Shown here: positions 36,609-48,496 of the stretch, piece after piece
How the letters are laid out: the number at the start of each line of letters is the position of its first letter
Position numbering within the stretch: position 1 is the first letter of the stretch
DNA from: Bacteroidota bacterium
GTDB taxonomy: Bacteria; Bacteroidota; Bacteroidia; AKYH767-A; OLB10
NCBI GenBank assembly: GCA_016713525.1
Contig: JADJOZ010000011.1
Coordinates: 71,001 to 135,000, forward strand
Length of the DNA: 64,000 nucleotides
Direction of reading: 5' to 3'
Program-made: the position numbers and the translations under genes
The notes under the pieces: generated by a model
What the model was told of the DNA's origin: nothing
The model's input: only the letters and a program-made list of their open reading frames with translations
The model's database searches: none

Positions 36609-38326
36609 TTATTGCTTAACAAATTTTAGTGTAACAGCATTTTCATTATCGTTTACTTTAATAAAATACACACCGCTGGATAATTTACTAATATTAATAG
36701 TAGTTTGATTTTGTGCTTCGCTAAGATTGCTGGTGAATACTGTTTGTCCCATTGTATTTAAAATGGTAATGGTTGAATTTTTAAACCCAGTTGTTTGCAG
36801 GTTGATGTGGTTTGTAGCAGGATTTGGAAATAGTTTTAGTTGAACAGATGAAGCTGCTAAGTCTTCATCTAGCCCCACACTGCATTGTAAACCATATTTA
36901 GCAATAAACCCATCGGTATAACCACCGGCACTAGTAATTTGGTTACCATTAAAAATTAGTGGACCATCAAAACCACCTGCAACTAAGATGTTATCTGTGG
37001 CATCTAGTGTAGTACACAAAGGGTATGTATTAGAACTAAGCCCTTCTAAAAATTGCGCGCTTTGCCAGCTACCTGCCGTATCTATTTCGGCAATGTACAA
37101 ACCTGAGCCTAATGGGCTGTTGATTGATGTGCTACCAAAATTAGCAATGCCTGAAAAATTACCGCTGATATATAAAGAGGAGTTGTTTGAAGATACAGCA
37201 ATGCCTCCTGAGCAACTAAACGGATATTGACTTGAACTACCTTTAGCCCAAATAATTTGACCATTGGTATTTAATTTAATTACGTAAGGGAAATTATTAT
37301 TAGACTGTGAGTTGATTAGAGTATCATTACCAACAATACCTTGCCTACCATTGGCGGCAACATATAAATAATTATCTTTAATAGTTATTCCGAAAGGTAT
37401 ATTCAGAATGCTGTCGTTAATGACAATTTGTTGTATCCATTGAAGTGAACCAGAGGGATTGAATTTGGCTATGAACATATCGGCAGTGGAAAAACCCGGA
37501 TTGCTTTGTTTATATAGTATCTGCCCACCAACTTCAATGGAATCAGAATTGAAATAACCAGTGACATATTGGTTTGAAAGATTATCCAAAATATAATCTT
37601 TGTATGAAAACAATCCCCAATTGCTACTGCTTATTGTGTTAACTTGCAGTAAATTTCCTGCTGTATCAAATTCACTAATGTAAATTCCACGAGTATTGAT
37701 AGAATCACCAGACCAAAAGGCTCCGGCTACAGGCAGATTAAAAAGTACAGTTGGGTTACCGTTAGGGGTTAAATTTAATTTGTATGGTAAGGAACCGGTA
37801 TTAAATGAACCTGTATTAGGAGCAGCCCATTTAACCCAAAGCAAGTTTCCGCTTGTGTCCATCTTACAGAGAAACATATCATTTACATCATCTATAATCG
37901 TATCACCCATAAAATTGCAATAGGATGAAAATGGTGATGAATAAACTTCTCCAGTTACGTATAGATGCCCAAAATTATCAAGCACTAAACTCATGGCATC
38001 ATCACCATAGTCAAAATTACCCGCAGTTTTTACCCACAACAAATTGCCTAAGCAGTTAAATTTGGCTACAAAAATGTCGTAACCACCAAAAGATGTAATA
38101 GGCGTACCATTAATAGTAGGGCTACCCTGTCCAATAAACCTACCACAAACATATACATTACCGGCACTGTCGGTCACCATGTCAGCTACTTGTTCGTCTG
38201 GAATGTCAGGGTTTATAGCTTGCCCGCCACCGCCGATAGTACTGAACCATTGCCAACTTTGAGCATAGGAAAATGGAATATTGAAAATTAAATATTGAAA
38301 AAAATTAGAACGAAAAACTTTTTCAT
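36609..38326 (-). CDS. T9SS type A surface protein, tandem paralogue 1 (frameshift at 38298-38304)
   Basis: About 571 residues. The N-terminus MKKFFVLI...SYAQSWQWF is recovered by adding one T to the 7-T run at 38298-38304 (paralogue 2 has 8). NHL/SBBP-like repeats follow (SAGNVYVCGRFIGQG, LDNFGHLYVTGEVY, SNQYVTGYFNSDS), then a type A sorting domain (KLFPNPATNHINL ... GVYFIKVNDNENAV). Compared with its two neighbours, residues ~1-265 and the last ~125 are nearly identical, while the central ~180 residues (QWIQQIVINDSILN...) are unique. Likely a surface protein with a repeat propeller. Confidence 0.85.
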
Positions 38327-38423
38327 GATAGTAAGTTAGTTAAGGAGTTGCCTTCATAAAATTATTTAATAAAAGCTAATTGTTTTATCAACGGCTCACC
38401 ACCGGCATCATTAATTTTACTCC

Positions 38424-40143
38424 TTATTGCTTAACAAATTTTAGAGTAACCGTATTTTCATTATCGTTTACTTTAATAAAATACACACCGCTGGATAATT
38501 TACTAATATTAATAGTAGTTTGATTTTGTATTGCGCTAAGATTGCTGGTGAATACTGTTTGTCCCATTGTATTTAAAATGGTAATGGTTGAATTTTTAAA
38601 CCCAGTTGTTTGCAGGTTGATGAGGTTTGTAGCGGGATTTGGAAATAGTTTTAGTTGAACAGATGAAGCTGCTAAGTCTTCATCTAGCCCCACACTGCAT
38701 TGTAAACCATATTTAGCAATAAACCCATCGGTATAACCACCGGCACTAGTAATTTGGTTACCATTAAAAATTAGCGGACCATCAAAACCACCGGCTACCA
38801 GGATGTTGCCGTAAATATCGGTTTCTGTGCAGAGAGGAATGTTGAAAGTGCTTAAGCCTTCAATAGATAACACTTGAACCCAATTACCGGATGTATCAAT
38901 GCTTGCAACAAACACTGCGCCACCATTAGGACTTGATACAGTAAGATTACCGAAAAAACCGGTAAGCCCATACTGGCCTGCGTATACTAAATTGCCATCG
39001 GGATCAAGCGATAATTTTCCAGTAGGACTGGTGGCAAATTGATGTTGAGAGTTTCGCGCCCAAACGATGTTGCCAGCCGTATCAAGCATAAGAATAACAG
39101 GCACACCCTGGTTGCTTATATTTTGGACAGTGTCAACTCCTAAGACTACTCCGGGGTATGGTAATTAAGCCAACTCCTATCAGTCTGTCAGAAACCTTTA
39201 CAAGGCTAAAAGTTCGTGCATAGCTGCCACCAACCTGCCCAATTTGCTTTATCCATTTAAGTGAACCTGCTGAGTCAAATTTGGCAACAAAAGCATCGTA
39301 ATCGTTTAGTGCATTTGTCCCAATGCTGTAAATTGTTTGACCGCCAACTTCTACTGAATCAGAATTGAAATAACCAGTGACATATTGGTTTGAAAGATTA
39401 TCCAAAATATAATCTTTGTATGAAAACAATCCCCAATTGCTACTGCTTATTGTGTTAACTTGCAGTAAATTTCCTGCTGTATCAAATTCACTAATGTAAA
39501 TTCCACGTGTATTAATAGAATCACCAGACCAAAAGGCTCCGGCTACAGGCAGATTAAAAAGTACAGTTGGGTTACCGTTAGGGGTTAAATTTAATTTGTA
39601 AGGTAAGGAACCGGTATTAAATGAACCTGTATTAGGAGCAGCCCATTTAACCCAAAGCAAGTTTCCGCTTGTGTCCATCTTACAGAGAAACATATCATTT
39701 ACATCATCTATAATCGTATCACCCATAAAATTGCAATAGGATGAAAATGGTGATGAATAAACTTCTCCAGTTACATATAGATGCCCAAAATTATCAAGCA
39801 CTAAACTCATGGCATCATCACCATAATCAAAATTACCCGCAGTTTTTACCCACAACAAATTACCTGCACAATTAAATTTTGCTACAAAAATGTCGTAACC
39901 ACCAAAAGATGTAATAGGCGTACCATTAATAGTAGGGCTACCCTGTCCAATAAACCTTCCACAAACATACACATTACCAGCACTGTCGGTAACCATGTCA
40001 GCTACTTGTTCGTCTGGAATGTCAGGGTTTATAGCCTGCCCGCCACCGCCGATAGTACTGAACCATTGCCAACTTTGAGCATAGGAAAATGGAATATTGA
40101 AAATTAAATATTGAAAAAAAATTAGAACGAAAAACTTTTTCAT
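38424..40143 (-). CDS. T9SS type A surface protein, tandem paralogue 2 (frameshift at 39153-39156)
   Basis: About 573 residues after removing one C from the CCCC tract (GGGG on the plus strand at 39153-39156), which restores LITIPGVVLGVDTVQNIS into VILMLDTAGNIVW. Signal peptide MKKFFVLIFFQYLIFNIPFSYA. It has the same layout as its neighbours, with SBBP-like repeats and a type A sorting domain ending VTLKFVKQ. Its centre (KWIKQIGQVGGSYARTF) resembles paralogue 3 more than paralogue 1. A 97-bp spacer copy precedes each gene of the trio. Confidence 0.85.
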
Positions 40144-40240
40144 GATAGTAAGTTAGTTAAAGAGTTGCCTTCATAAAATTATTTAATAAAAGCGAATTGT
40201 TTTATCAACGGCTCACCACCGGCATCATTAATTTTACTCC

Positions 40241-41958
40241 TTATTGCTTAACAAATTTTAGAGTAACCGTATTTTCATTATCGTTTACTTTAATAAAATA
40301 CACACCGCTGGATAATTTACTAATATTAATAGTAGTTTGATTTTGTATTGCGCTAAGATTGCTGGTGAATACTGTTTGCCCCATTGTATTTAAAATGGTA
40401 ATGGTTGAATTTTTAAACCCAGTTGTTTGCAGGTTGATGAGGTTTGTAGCGGGATTTGGAAATAGTTTTAGTTGAACAGATGAAGCAGTTAAGTCTTCAT
40501 TTAACCCCACACTGCATTGTAAACCATATTTAGCAATAAACCCATCGGTATAACCACCGGCACTAGATATTTGGTTACCATTAAAAATTAGTGGACCATC
40601 AAAACCACCGGCTACCAGGATGTTGCCGAAAATATCAGTTTCTGTGCTGAGAGGGATGTTGAAAGAGCTTAAGCCTTCAATAGAAATTGCGTTTGTCCAA
40701 TTACCCGATGTATTTATGGATGCCACGCATATTCCACCACCACTGGGGCTTGACACACTGTAGCTGCCAAAATTGATAGTTAGTCCAAACTGTGTAGCAA
40801 ATACAATATCATTATTATTATCTAAGGACATTTTACCTGTTGGCTTAATTGTAAACTGATTTTGTGGATTACGCGCCCATTGAACGTTACCTGCACTGTC
40901 GAGCAAAAGAATAACTGTAACACCTTGTGTGTTGATGTTTAGTATGGTGTCGCTGCCAAATACAAAACCGGGAGAGCAGATAAGACTTACTGCAATAAGG
41001 CTGTCGTTTACAGATAATAAGCTATAGGTAAGTGCAGACCCACCGCCTGGCTGACCAATCTGCTTTATCCAAATTAAAAAGCCAGATGAATCAAATTTCG
41101 CTATAAAGCAATCGTAATAACTTATTCCTGAATTACTGAGTTTATAGAGAGTTTGCCCGCCTACTTCAATGGAATCAGAATTGAAATAACCAGTGACATA
41201 TTGGTTTGAAAGATTATCCAAAATATAATCTTTGTATGAAAACAATCCCCAATTGCTACTGCTTATTGTGTTAACTTGCAGTAAATTTCCTGCTGTATCA
41301 AATTCACTAATGTAAATTCCACGAGTATTGATAGAATCACCAGACCAAAAGGCTCCGGCTACAGGCAGATTAAAAAGTACAGTTGGGTTACCGTTAGGGT
41401 TAAATTTAATTTGTATGGTAAGGAACCGGTATTAAATGAACCTGTATTAGGAGCAGCCCATTTAACCCAAAGCAAGTTTCCGCTTGTGTCCATCTTACAG
41501 AGAAACATATCATTTACATCATCTATAATCGTATCACCCATAAAATTGCAATAGGATGAAAAGGGTGATGAATAAACTTCACCCGTAACATACAAGTGCC
41601 CAAAATTATCAAGGACTAAACTCATGGCATCATCACCATAATCAAAATTACCCGCAGTTTTTACCCACAACAAATTACCTGCACAGTTAAATTTGGCTAC
41701 AAAAATGTCGTAACCACCAAAAGATGTAATAGGCGTACCATTAATAGTAGGGCTACCCTGTCCAATAAACCTTCCACATACATACACATTGCCGGCACTG
41801 TCGGTGACCATATCAGCTACTTGTTCGTCTGGAATGTCAGGGTTTATAGCCTGCCCGCCACCGCCGATTGTATTGAACCATTGCCAACTTTGAGCATAGG
41901 AAAAGGGAATATTGAAGAGAGAAAATTGAAAAATGAGTATTGCGATTATTTTTTTCAT
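40241..41958 (-). CDS. T9SS type A surface protein, tandem paralogue 3 (frameshift at 41397-41399)
   Basis: About 572 residues once a C lost from the CCCC tract (GGG instead of GGGG on the plus strand) is restored; both other paralogues have the longer tract and read NLTPNGNPTVLFNLP there. Signal peptide MKKIIAILIFQFSLFNIPFSYA. SBBP-like repeats and the same sorting domain follow, with central segment LIWIKQIGQPGGGSALTYSL. It is the outermost copy and probably carries the trio's promoter. Confidence 0.85.
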
Positions 41959-42028
41959 GTTTTTGATTTTTTAAAAGAGAAACCAGTTGCTGCTTTTTAT
42001 TAAAAGAAGCAACTGGTTTAGTGCATAC

Positions 42029-45000
42029 TTATTTTATAACAATTAGTTTTTTGATTGTTTGTTCGCCATTGTTGTTTAGCAGTGTAACAAAATAAATACC
42101 CGGATTAAAATTGTTGAGCGGCAACACAAAACCTTTTTCCTGGTTATTGATGTTGTGGTTAAACACTCTTTTCCCTCTTAAATCGGAAATATAAATTGAG
42201 CCATTATCTGTGGCTAACTTGTATGATATTTTAACCTCATTGGTGGCTGGATTGGGTTGAAGAAATAAATCCTGTGGTAACACAAATGTAGGTGATGTTT
42301 GAGAGAATGGTAATTGGTTGCGTGTGCCAATTCCTCCATCATCACAATTGGGTAAGCGGTCGCACGCACGCAAAAAGCATGTGTAAAGCCCACCCTCATC
42401 AACAAACCAGGCATTCATTTGTAAGCAGAATAGTTCATCAGGCGTAGTGGCGGGTGGATTGTCAATAAACATACCGGTGTAAAATCCCGAAAGCCCTGCG
42501 GTTAATGTAGACGGGAATCCGGAAACGGCACCCTGGGGGGAACTAAAGAATACATTAAATGGAAGCCACGGAGCAGGATTGAAGTTCACATTAACTGTGT
42601 ATTGCTGGTTGCCTGCTGCATCTTTACCTGCACAGAGTATTTCTAGTCGATCAATTTGCATTTCGCAGTCGTTGCGGTTTTCGCATTCGGGAACCGAAAT
42701 ACAGAATGGGAAGGTACAACTATTATCTGGAGGATCGTTATAAGTTAGAATAAAGCAGGTTGCAGCATCGGCGCCACAGGAAATGTTGAAGGCAATGGTT
42801 CCGGTAAGTGTTTGCTGATTGATACCCGGACCCGGAGTAATGGAAGTTACTGAAATGCCAAGGCAACTATTGGTAGACGCCAGTTGAAGGTTGGTGCTAT
42901 AAATTCCAAAGAAATTATAATCAATTACAAATGAAAAATTATAGTGTGCAATATTGTTGGCATCTACTCCTATACAATCAAGCTTGTCGGTAACTTTATT
43001 AATACGGCATGGGCAATTTCGAATGGTAACAACAATGGGGTCACTATAAGTTTCGCATCCGTTATTGTCTTCAACCAACAATGTAATAACATATATGCCC
43101 GGAGGCAATGGAGAACCATAAAATGAATTGAGGTCAAAATCTGTCACAGTGCCGCTGCCACCAGTAACTGCATTGGAGCCGCTTCCGTTAAAATCGACAA
43201 ACCATTTCCAATTATCGTAGCTAAAGCCATAGGCAGATGAGCCGGGAATAATAACCGCATCATCGGTACAATAATCGTAGCAGCCGCTTACCAGCCAATC
43301 CAACGAAGGATTTTCGTTAATAACAATGGATGAGGCATTGCTGCATCCGGCAGCATCTGTAAAGGTTGCCTGGTAAATGTTAGCCTGAATAACGCTGATG
43401 GAATTACCGCTCATGCCATTGCTCCAGTTTACGGTATAAGCATTGGAGGCATTGTTGGTAACATCAAGCGTGGTGGGTATACCTGCACACAAATCGGAAG
43501 GCAATGGCACTATTACGGGAGGAGGAGGCGGTGCCAGAATTTGCACCTGCACAGTAACAGTGCGGGAACAACTGCCCTTGGTAATTGTGAGTGTAACGTT
43601 GTAAGTTCCGGGTGCTTCGCCTGAAGTGTTTAACTGATAAAGCCATGGATCGGTAGCAGTGTTAGGAATGCTAAATGCGGGTGTAACGGTATAGGAATAC
43701 GTAATACCAGAGCCTGCAAAGCCATTGAGGTTTAAATCTTCACCAAGGCAAAGTGTAAGCTTGCCACTTATTTTAGGTTCGGGAATATTTATAGTTGCAA
43801 CACCAATTAAAGGAATAACTTGCAATTGGCAGCCTGATGTTGCATCAAATACAGTAACACCAAATGTTCCGGTTTCATACGCAGAAATGGTAGGAGTTGT
43901 TTGTGAGTTTGACCATAAGAATGATGAACCTGAGGGTGAACCAGAATTGTTAGAATAGGATATTGTACTTGTACTTCCCGGACAAAATGGATTTGGTGTA
44001 GCTGCATGAATACCAATTAAAGGATTGGCATTGATATTGATATTTTGTGAGCTTGTAAAGGAACAACCGAAAATATCGGTAACTATTAAGGATGCTAAAT
44101 AAGGATCGGGAGATGAAACGGCACTATATGTTTTTTCGGTATTTGGAAATAAAGTAGAGCCTGAACCAACCGGTGGGTCGCCAAAAGCCCATAGCGCGGT
44201 TTCAATTAAAGAAGGGTCAGCACCTGCATATGCAAACTGCACAGGTGTTTGCTTTTCGCAAAACGGTGCACCACTAACTGTAAATATTGGTTGTGGTGGT
44301 ATGGCCGGTACGTTAACATTCATGGTGGCAACGCAGGAGTGCGGACCATCAGAGACAGTAAGTTCTACAACATATATGCCAGCAGCCCATTGCAAAACAG
44401 GAGCAGTGGCAGTGCTAAACTGCGTACCGTTTACTTTCCATACATAGTTAGCGGTGTTAATGGAAGAGGAGTGGTTATTAAAATTAATTGTGTATTGATT
44501 GGGGTTAACTGTAGGACATGAAAAAGACCAATCAAAAGCAGCAAGAACCCACACGGGTACTTGTTGGCAACGGTCGTTGCAATGGTCGGGGTCGGGTGAG
44601 GTGTTGGTAGCGGTAATGCACACGTTGTAGTAGCCAGCACTATTGTATTGATGAGTTATCGTAGGTGTACCAAAGGAGGTAATAGGGTCTGCTGTGCCGT
44701 CGCCAAAGTTAATTATATAATTATATAAACTGGTATTGCCCGTTGCAGTAAACTCAACCGTGCCGCATATTGTATTAACATCGGTAAAAGGGTTTACGGG
44801 AATGGTTGCATCGGCAATGCAATTACAATCGGTTAAAGAAATATTGGTTGAATTGGTGCAACCTGTACCAAGATCGGTAATGGTAACGGTGTATGTTGCT
44901 ATGCTGCTAACAGAAATAGCTTGTGTAGTTTGACCTGTACTCCATTCGTAGGTAGCAGGGTTAGCAGGATTAGCTGTTAAAAGATTGGGCCCCGGACACA

Positions 45001-47629
45001 ATGGAAGACCATTGTCTGAGGAAATGTAAACGGCTGGTTCGGGTATTGCAGTGACAGAAAAAATTCCGGTCATGCAATTATTTACACTGCCAACAACAGA
45101 CGGGTCGTCATAATGTGTGGTAACATTGCCGTTAAAAACGGGTCCGAATTGTGGCGTAATATCAAAACCATGAGAAGCTGAAAGAGATGACGTTGTTGAA
45201 GGATAACCATCACCAAAATCCCAATTGGTAATAATATTATTGGGCGTACCGGTAACATTTGTTAAATTGAATGCGGCCAATGCTAATTCGCAAACAGGAT
45301 TAGGAACAATGGAAGTTGTGAGTGTGTTGTTGTTCAAGTCTATATTTATGGTATAATCATTGGGGATACCACAAGTAAACGAAGTTAGCTTTAAAGCAAC
45401 ACTAGAATTTACATCATTGTTCCATTGCACATTAATATTAGGCGTGAATTGACCCGTAACAATACTACCAGCTTCCTGAGGAATAATTTCCCATACTATT
45501 TTTTCGCTGTTTATGGGCCAGTTTTGTATAGAATAATCAGAGTATGTATTAAGGCAGGTTTTACGAGGGCCTTCAATGACAGGAACAATTGGAAGTTTAG
45601 GAGCTACAACAAAATCAGTGTAGAGCGACTGGCATCCTGTTTCTTTATCTAAAATTGCTAATTGTACTTTTGAGTTAGGTACATATGGAGATTTCCAATA
45701 TACAGTAATACTGTTTCCAAAAGCAGTAGTTAGTGTTCCATTTGGCGCATCTGTATTGCCACCAATTATATTCCATACATATTCAAGTGTAGACGATGAT
45801 AAAGTTGGTGCAGAATAAAGGTAGGGTAGTGACGGGCAAACTTCATCATCACCAGTTGGAGCAGCAGGTGCGGCTGGCGATGCATTCACTTTAATTTGCA
45901 TGGTTTGCGGTGAGTTACAGAAGTATCCTTGGTAATTATATACTTCAAGTGTAAAAATACCAGCACCCCAATTCCATGAATTAAAAGTTACAGAGGTAGA
46001 GAAAGGTCCTGGTTGATTATAAACATAGCTACCAGCAGCATTTTTTATTTTAAATCTAAAAACAGCAGCACCAACATTGCTTTGCGCAGTATAGGTTATT
46101 GGGCCAAGCAAATTTTGGCAAATATCAGATGGGCCAGTAACTGTAAATTCCTCTCTTACATCTACTGTTAAATCAGTAGCACCCTCGGGACAATGGAGAA
46201 AAATATTTTGATAATCGCAGTGCACATTTGCCTGCCCAACGTATCCACCCCAGTCAATAATAACCTGATTGGTACCTTGTCCCGAAACTATAGTACCAGA
46301 AGGAGTAACAGACCAATTGTAAAAACTTCCGGGAACCATTGGAACGCTGTACGCAGTTTGTTGACTTGTACATGCCGGGTTTGTGCCTGATATTGTTACA
46401 CTGTTTGAGAAAATTGGTACAACAATACTTGACATAGCAGGGCAATTATTAGCGCAACCTACTGCTGATAAAGAAACAACTCCAGGTCCATTTTGACCAC
46501 TGCCCCATAATACTTGAATATTATTACCATAAGGTTGCGGAGAAATGATTGTGCCGTTTGTTACAATCCAATTGTATTGTGTACAATTTGCATTAGTAAA
46601 ATATGTGTCTGTACTTCCCTCACAAACAGGTGTTGCACATTCAATATCAACCCATTGTTGAGGATCAACTATTACATGTAAGCTAATTGTATTGGTACAG
46701 TTACAAGCATTGGTCACAGTTAGTGTAACATCATAATCCTGAGCATTCTGGTATATGTGCTCAGGATTTTGCAGAATGGAAGTAGTGCCGTCTCCAAAAT
46801 CCCAAAACCAAGAAACTATAGGAGAACCGTATGCGGATGTAACGCTTTCATCAAAAAAATAAATTGTCTGACCTAAACAAATTTGTAAAGGAGTTCCATA
46901 GTTGATGTTTGATAAAGGAATAGTGCTGAAAAGAACTCCTGGCTTTTGAACTTTAGTGATACAATAAGAAATTGTAGTTGAACAACCAGAACTATTGGTT
47001 TCGGTAATTTCTACAGTTCCTGTTCCATAAGTACCCCACAAAACGGTAAGTTGATTTTGAGCAGCAGAATGACTTAAAGCCCCGTTAACGACCCAAGAGT
47101 AGGTGCTGCCTGCGTTTAATGGCGTTTGATAGTGCGCAGTACTGTACTCACAAACCTGAAAACATTCTTCGGGCGCAATAGTAGGATCACCATTATGTTC
47201 TCCGTCAATATAAACTGTACATTCTAAATCCACATCAGTTGTTACTATTGGTGTAAGTAAAGAACTGATTGATACATTAAGAGGTAAAGGATTAAATGAA
47301 CCGGAAGAAGTTGTTACAACAACACTAACAGACCCACTACCGGCAGCACCCCAGGATATACTCACTGTTGCGTTGTTGTTGGCGCCACTAATTGAACCAT
47401 TGCCAGTAACAGACCATAGATAACCAGTAGGAGTGCCGTTGCATCCTGTTAAGTTTATGCTATATATCTTTATGTCTGATGGGCAGACATTTGCCGCTCC
47501 TGTAATTGCACAATTTTGTGCAAACGCATTCATGGAGCACGAAGTTATTAAGAAAATTAATAACAGATTGAACTGAAGAAACCTGCTGGTGAGATTCTTA
47601 ATTCTTGGAGTAAAGCTTGTGTAGTTCAT
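42029..47629 (-). CDS. Giant T9SS type A protein with PKD and Ig-like repeats
   Basis: 1866 residues. Signal peptide to ~38 (LLIFLITSCSMNAFAQ). Many PKD/SprB-like modules: SWFWDFGDGTTSILQNPEHIY, ITNWDFGDGYPS, YNYIINFGDGTADP, ALWAFGDPPVG, and repeated YNWxVxPxGTIxSGQGTNxxxxxWG modules of the Ig-like bacterial type. The C-terminus is a type A sorting domain (LFLQPNPATNEVKISY ... GIYFVTLLNNNGEQTIKKLIVIK). Cys-rich segments near ~1600-1780 (CPCRINKVTDKLDCIG, CEMQIDRLEILCAG) look like paired modules. It is a probable cell-surface adhesin or structural filament protein. Its codon use is not visibly different from neighbouring cargo genes. Confidence 0.88.
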   Translation of the reverse strand: MNYTSFTPRIKNLTSRFLQFNLLLIFLITSCSMNAFAQNCAITGAANVCPSDIKIYSINLTGCNGTPTGYLWSVTGNGSISGANNNATVSISWGAAGSGSVSVVVTTSSGSFNPLPLNVSISSLLTPIVTTDVDLECTVYIDGEHNGDPTIAPEECFQVCEYSTAHYQTPLNAGSTYSWVVNGALSHSAAQNQLTVLWGTYGTGTVEITETNSSGCSTTISYCITKVQKPGVLFSTIPLSNINYGTPLQICLGQTIYFFDESVTSAYGSPIVSWFWDFGDGTTSILQNPEHIYQNAQDYDVTLTVTNACNCTNTISLHVIVDPQQWVDIECATPVCEGSTDTYFTNANCTQYNWIVTNGTIISPQPYGNNIQVLWGSGQNGPGVVSLSAVGCANNCPAMSSIVVPIFSNSVTISGTNPACTSQQTAYSVPMVPGSFYNWSVTPSGTIVSGQGTNQVIIDWGGYVGQANVHCDYQNIFLHCPEGATDLTVDVREEFTVTGPSDICQNLLGPITYTAQSNVGAAVFRFKIKNAAGSYVYNQPGPFSTSVTFNSWNWGAGIFTLEVYNYQGYFCNSPQTMQIKVNASPAAPAAPTGDDEVCPSLPYLYSAPTLSSSTLEYVWNIIGGNTDAPNGTLTTAFGNSITVYWKSPYVPNSKVQLAILDKETGCQSLYTDFVVAPKLPIVPVIEGPRKTCLNTYSDYSIQNWPINSEKIVWEIIPQEAGSIVTGQFTPNINVQWNNDVNSSVALKLTSFTCGIPNDYTINIDLNNNTLTTSIVPNPVCELALAAFNLTNVTGTPNNIITNWDFGDGYPSTTSSLSASHGFDITPQFGPVFNGNVTTHYDDPSVVGSVNNCMTGIFSVTAIPEPAVYISSDNGLPLCPGPNLLTANPANPATYEWSTGQTTQAISVSSIATYTVTITDLGTGCTNSTNISLTDCNCIADATIPVNPFTDVNTICGTVEFTATGNTSLYNYIINFGDGTADPITSFGTPTITHQYNSAGYYNVCITATNTSPDPDHCNDRCQQVPVWVLAAFDWSFSCPTVNPNQYTINFNNHSSSINTANYVWKVNGTQFSTATAPVLQWAAGIYVVELTVSDGPHSCVATMNVNVPAIPPQPIFTVSGAPFCEKQTPVQFAYAGADPSLIETALWAFGDPPVGSGSTLFPNTEKTYSAVSSPDPYLASLIVTDIFGCSFTSSQNININANPLIGIHAATPNPFCPGSTSTISYSNNSGSPSGSSFLWSNSQTTPTISAYETGTFGVTVFDATSGCQLQVIPLIGVATINIPEPKISGKLTLCLGEDLNLNGFAGSGITYSYTVTPAFSIPNTATDPWLYQLNTSGEAPGTYNVTLTITKGSCSRTVTVQVQILAPPPPPVIVPLPSDLCAGIPTTLDVTNNASNAYTVNWSNGMSGNSISVIQANIYQATFTDAAGCSNASSIVINENPSLDWLVSGCYDYCTDDAVIIPGSSAYGFSYDNWKWFVDFNGSGSNAVTGGSGTVTDFDLNSFYGSPLPPGIYVITLLVEDNNGCETYSDPIVVTIRNCPCRINKVTDKLDCIGVDANNIAHYNFSFVIDYNFFGIYSTNLQLASTNSCLGISVTSITPGPGINQQTLTGTIAFNISCGADAATCFILTYNDPPDNSCTFPFCISVPECENRNDCEMQIDRLEILCAGKDAAGNQQYTVNVNFNPAPWLPFNVFFSSPQGAVSGFPSTLTAGLSGFYTGMFIDNPPATTPDELFCLQMNAWFVDEGGLYTCFLRACDRLPNCDDGGIGTRNQLPFSQTSPTFVLPQDLFLQPNPATNEVKISYKLATDNGSIYISDLRGKRVFNHNINNQEKGFVLPLNNFNPGIYFVTLLNNNGEQTIKKLIVIK

Positions 47630-48496
47630 CTTTAGAAGTATTATAGTTTTTTATTTGAGCTTTAAATATATTTTAGACTTAAATGGGAAAAGAAAAAATT
47701 TTGATAAAATATTTTATGTCTTAGAATGGTTAGCGAAATCGCAATGGTTAGTGTTAGGAGTCAACCGAGAACCGTTTTTTAACGCTTTATTAGGCTTTGT
47801 CAGGTTTTGTTTTGCTATTGGGATTTGCTGGTGTTAATTTTAAGTTTAATTTGTCGAGTGGGACCTGTACTTTTTGTTTTGGAAGCTAAATATGTAATAG
47901 CAAGATTCCGACATCCCTAAATTTACACCATCAAAAAGCAATTGCCTAATTTTTTGGGGCTTATTTGATTTTTGTTAATTGCCTAATATATAAAGAGTTG
48001 CATTTTTTGGATGAAAAAAAAGCAAGGGTAAACCCTTGGGTGTTGAAAACTTTTTTTTCGAAATTCTGCGTAAAGGGAGCAGCTGAAGCTGCGTTAATTA
48101 AGTGGTTTTTTGCGGCAAGAGCCGCGTTAATTAGCAGCAGAGCTGCGGAAAGTAGGTCATACGTCATAAGGGGAGAATTTTTCGGTGAATAATTGACAGG
48201 AAGTCTTCAAAAAAAGTCATTGGCAGCAAAGCTGCTGTCATTGGTTCATTTGCGGTAAGACCGCTGTCATTAGCAGCAAAGAAATATGAATATTCACTCC
48301 CAAGAGAAATCTTTATTCTTGAAAATCAAACCTTAATTTACCAAAAACTCCGCGATTGCGGTTATCCATAGTTTTATTGTAAACTATACGCTAGTTTTTT
48401 AGCCATTTTCTCTAAAGTTCCGTGTCGGGCATTCTTTCATATAAACAGGGCTCAACCGGTCAATAAAGGAAATTCAGGCTTCAGTACACCGAACTT
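47630..48496. other. Intergenic region with no supported gene
   Basis: An AT-rich stretch upstream of the giant gene holds its promoter region; no good TAnnTTTG box was pinned down. The phrase CAATTGCCTAATTTT near 47939 recurs near 52409, marking another short dispersed repeat. Family-2 palindromes fill 48075-48290. Confidence 0.5.
48075..48290. repeat. Family-2 palindromic repeats, second locus
   Basis: Copies such as GCAGCAGAGCTGCGG, GCAGCAAAGCTGCTGTCATT and GCGGTAAGACCGCTGTCATT repeat the unit found at 31896-32330. Arms covary (GCAGC/GCTGC, GCGGT/ACCGC), so hairpin formation is conserved. Confidence 0.8.
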
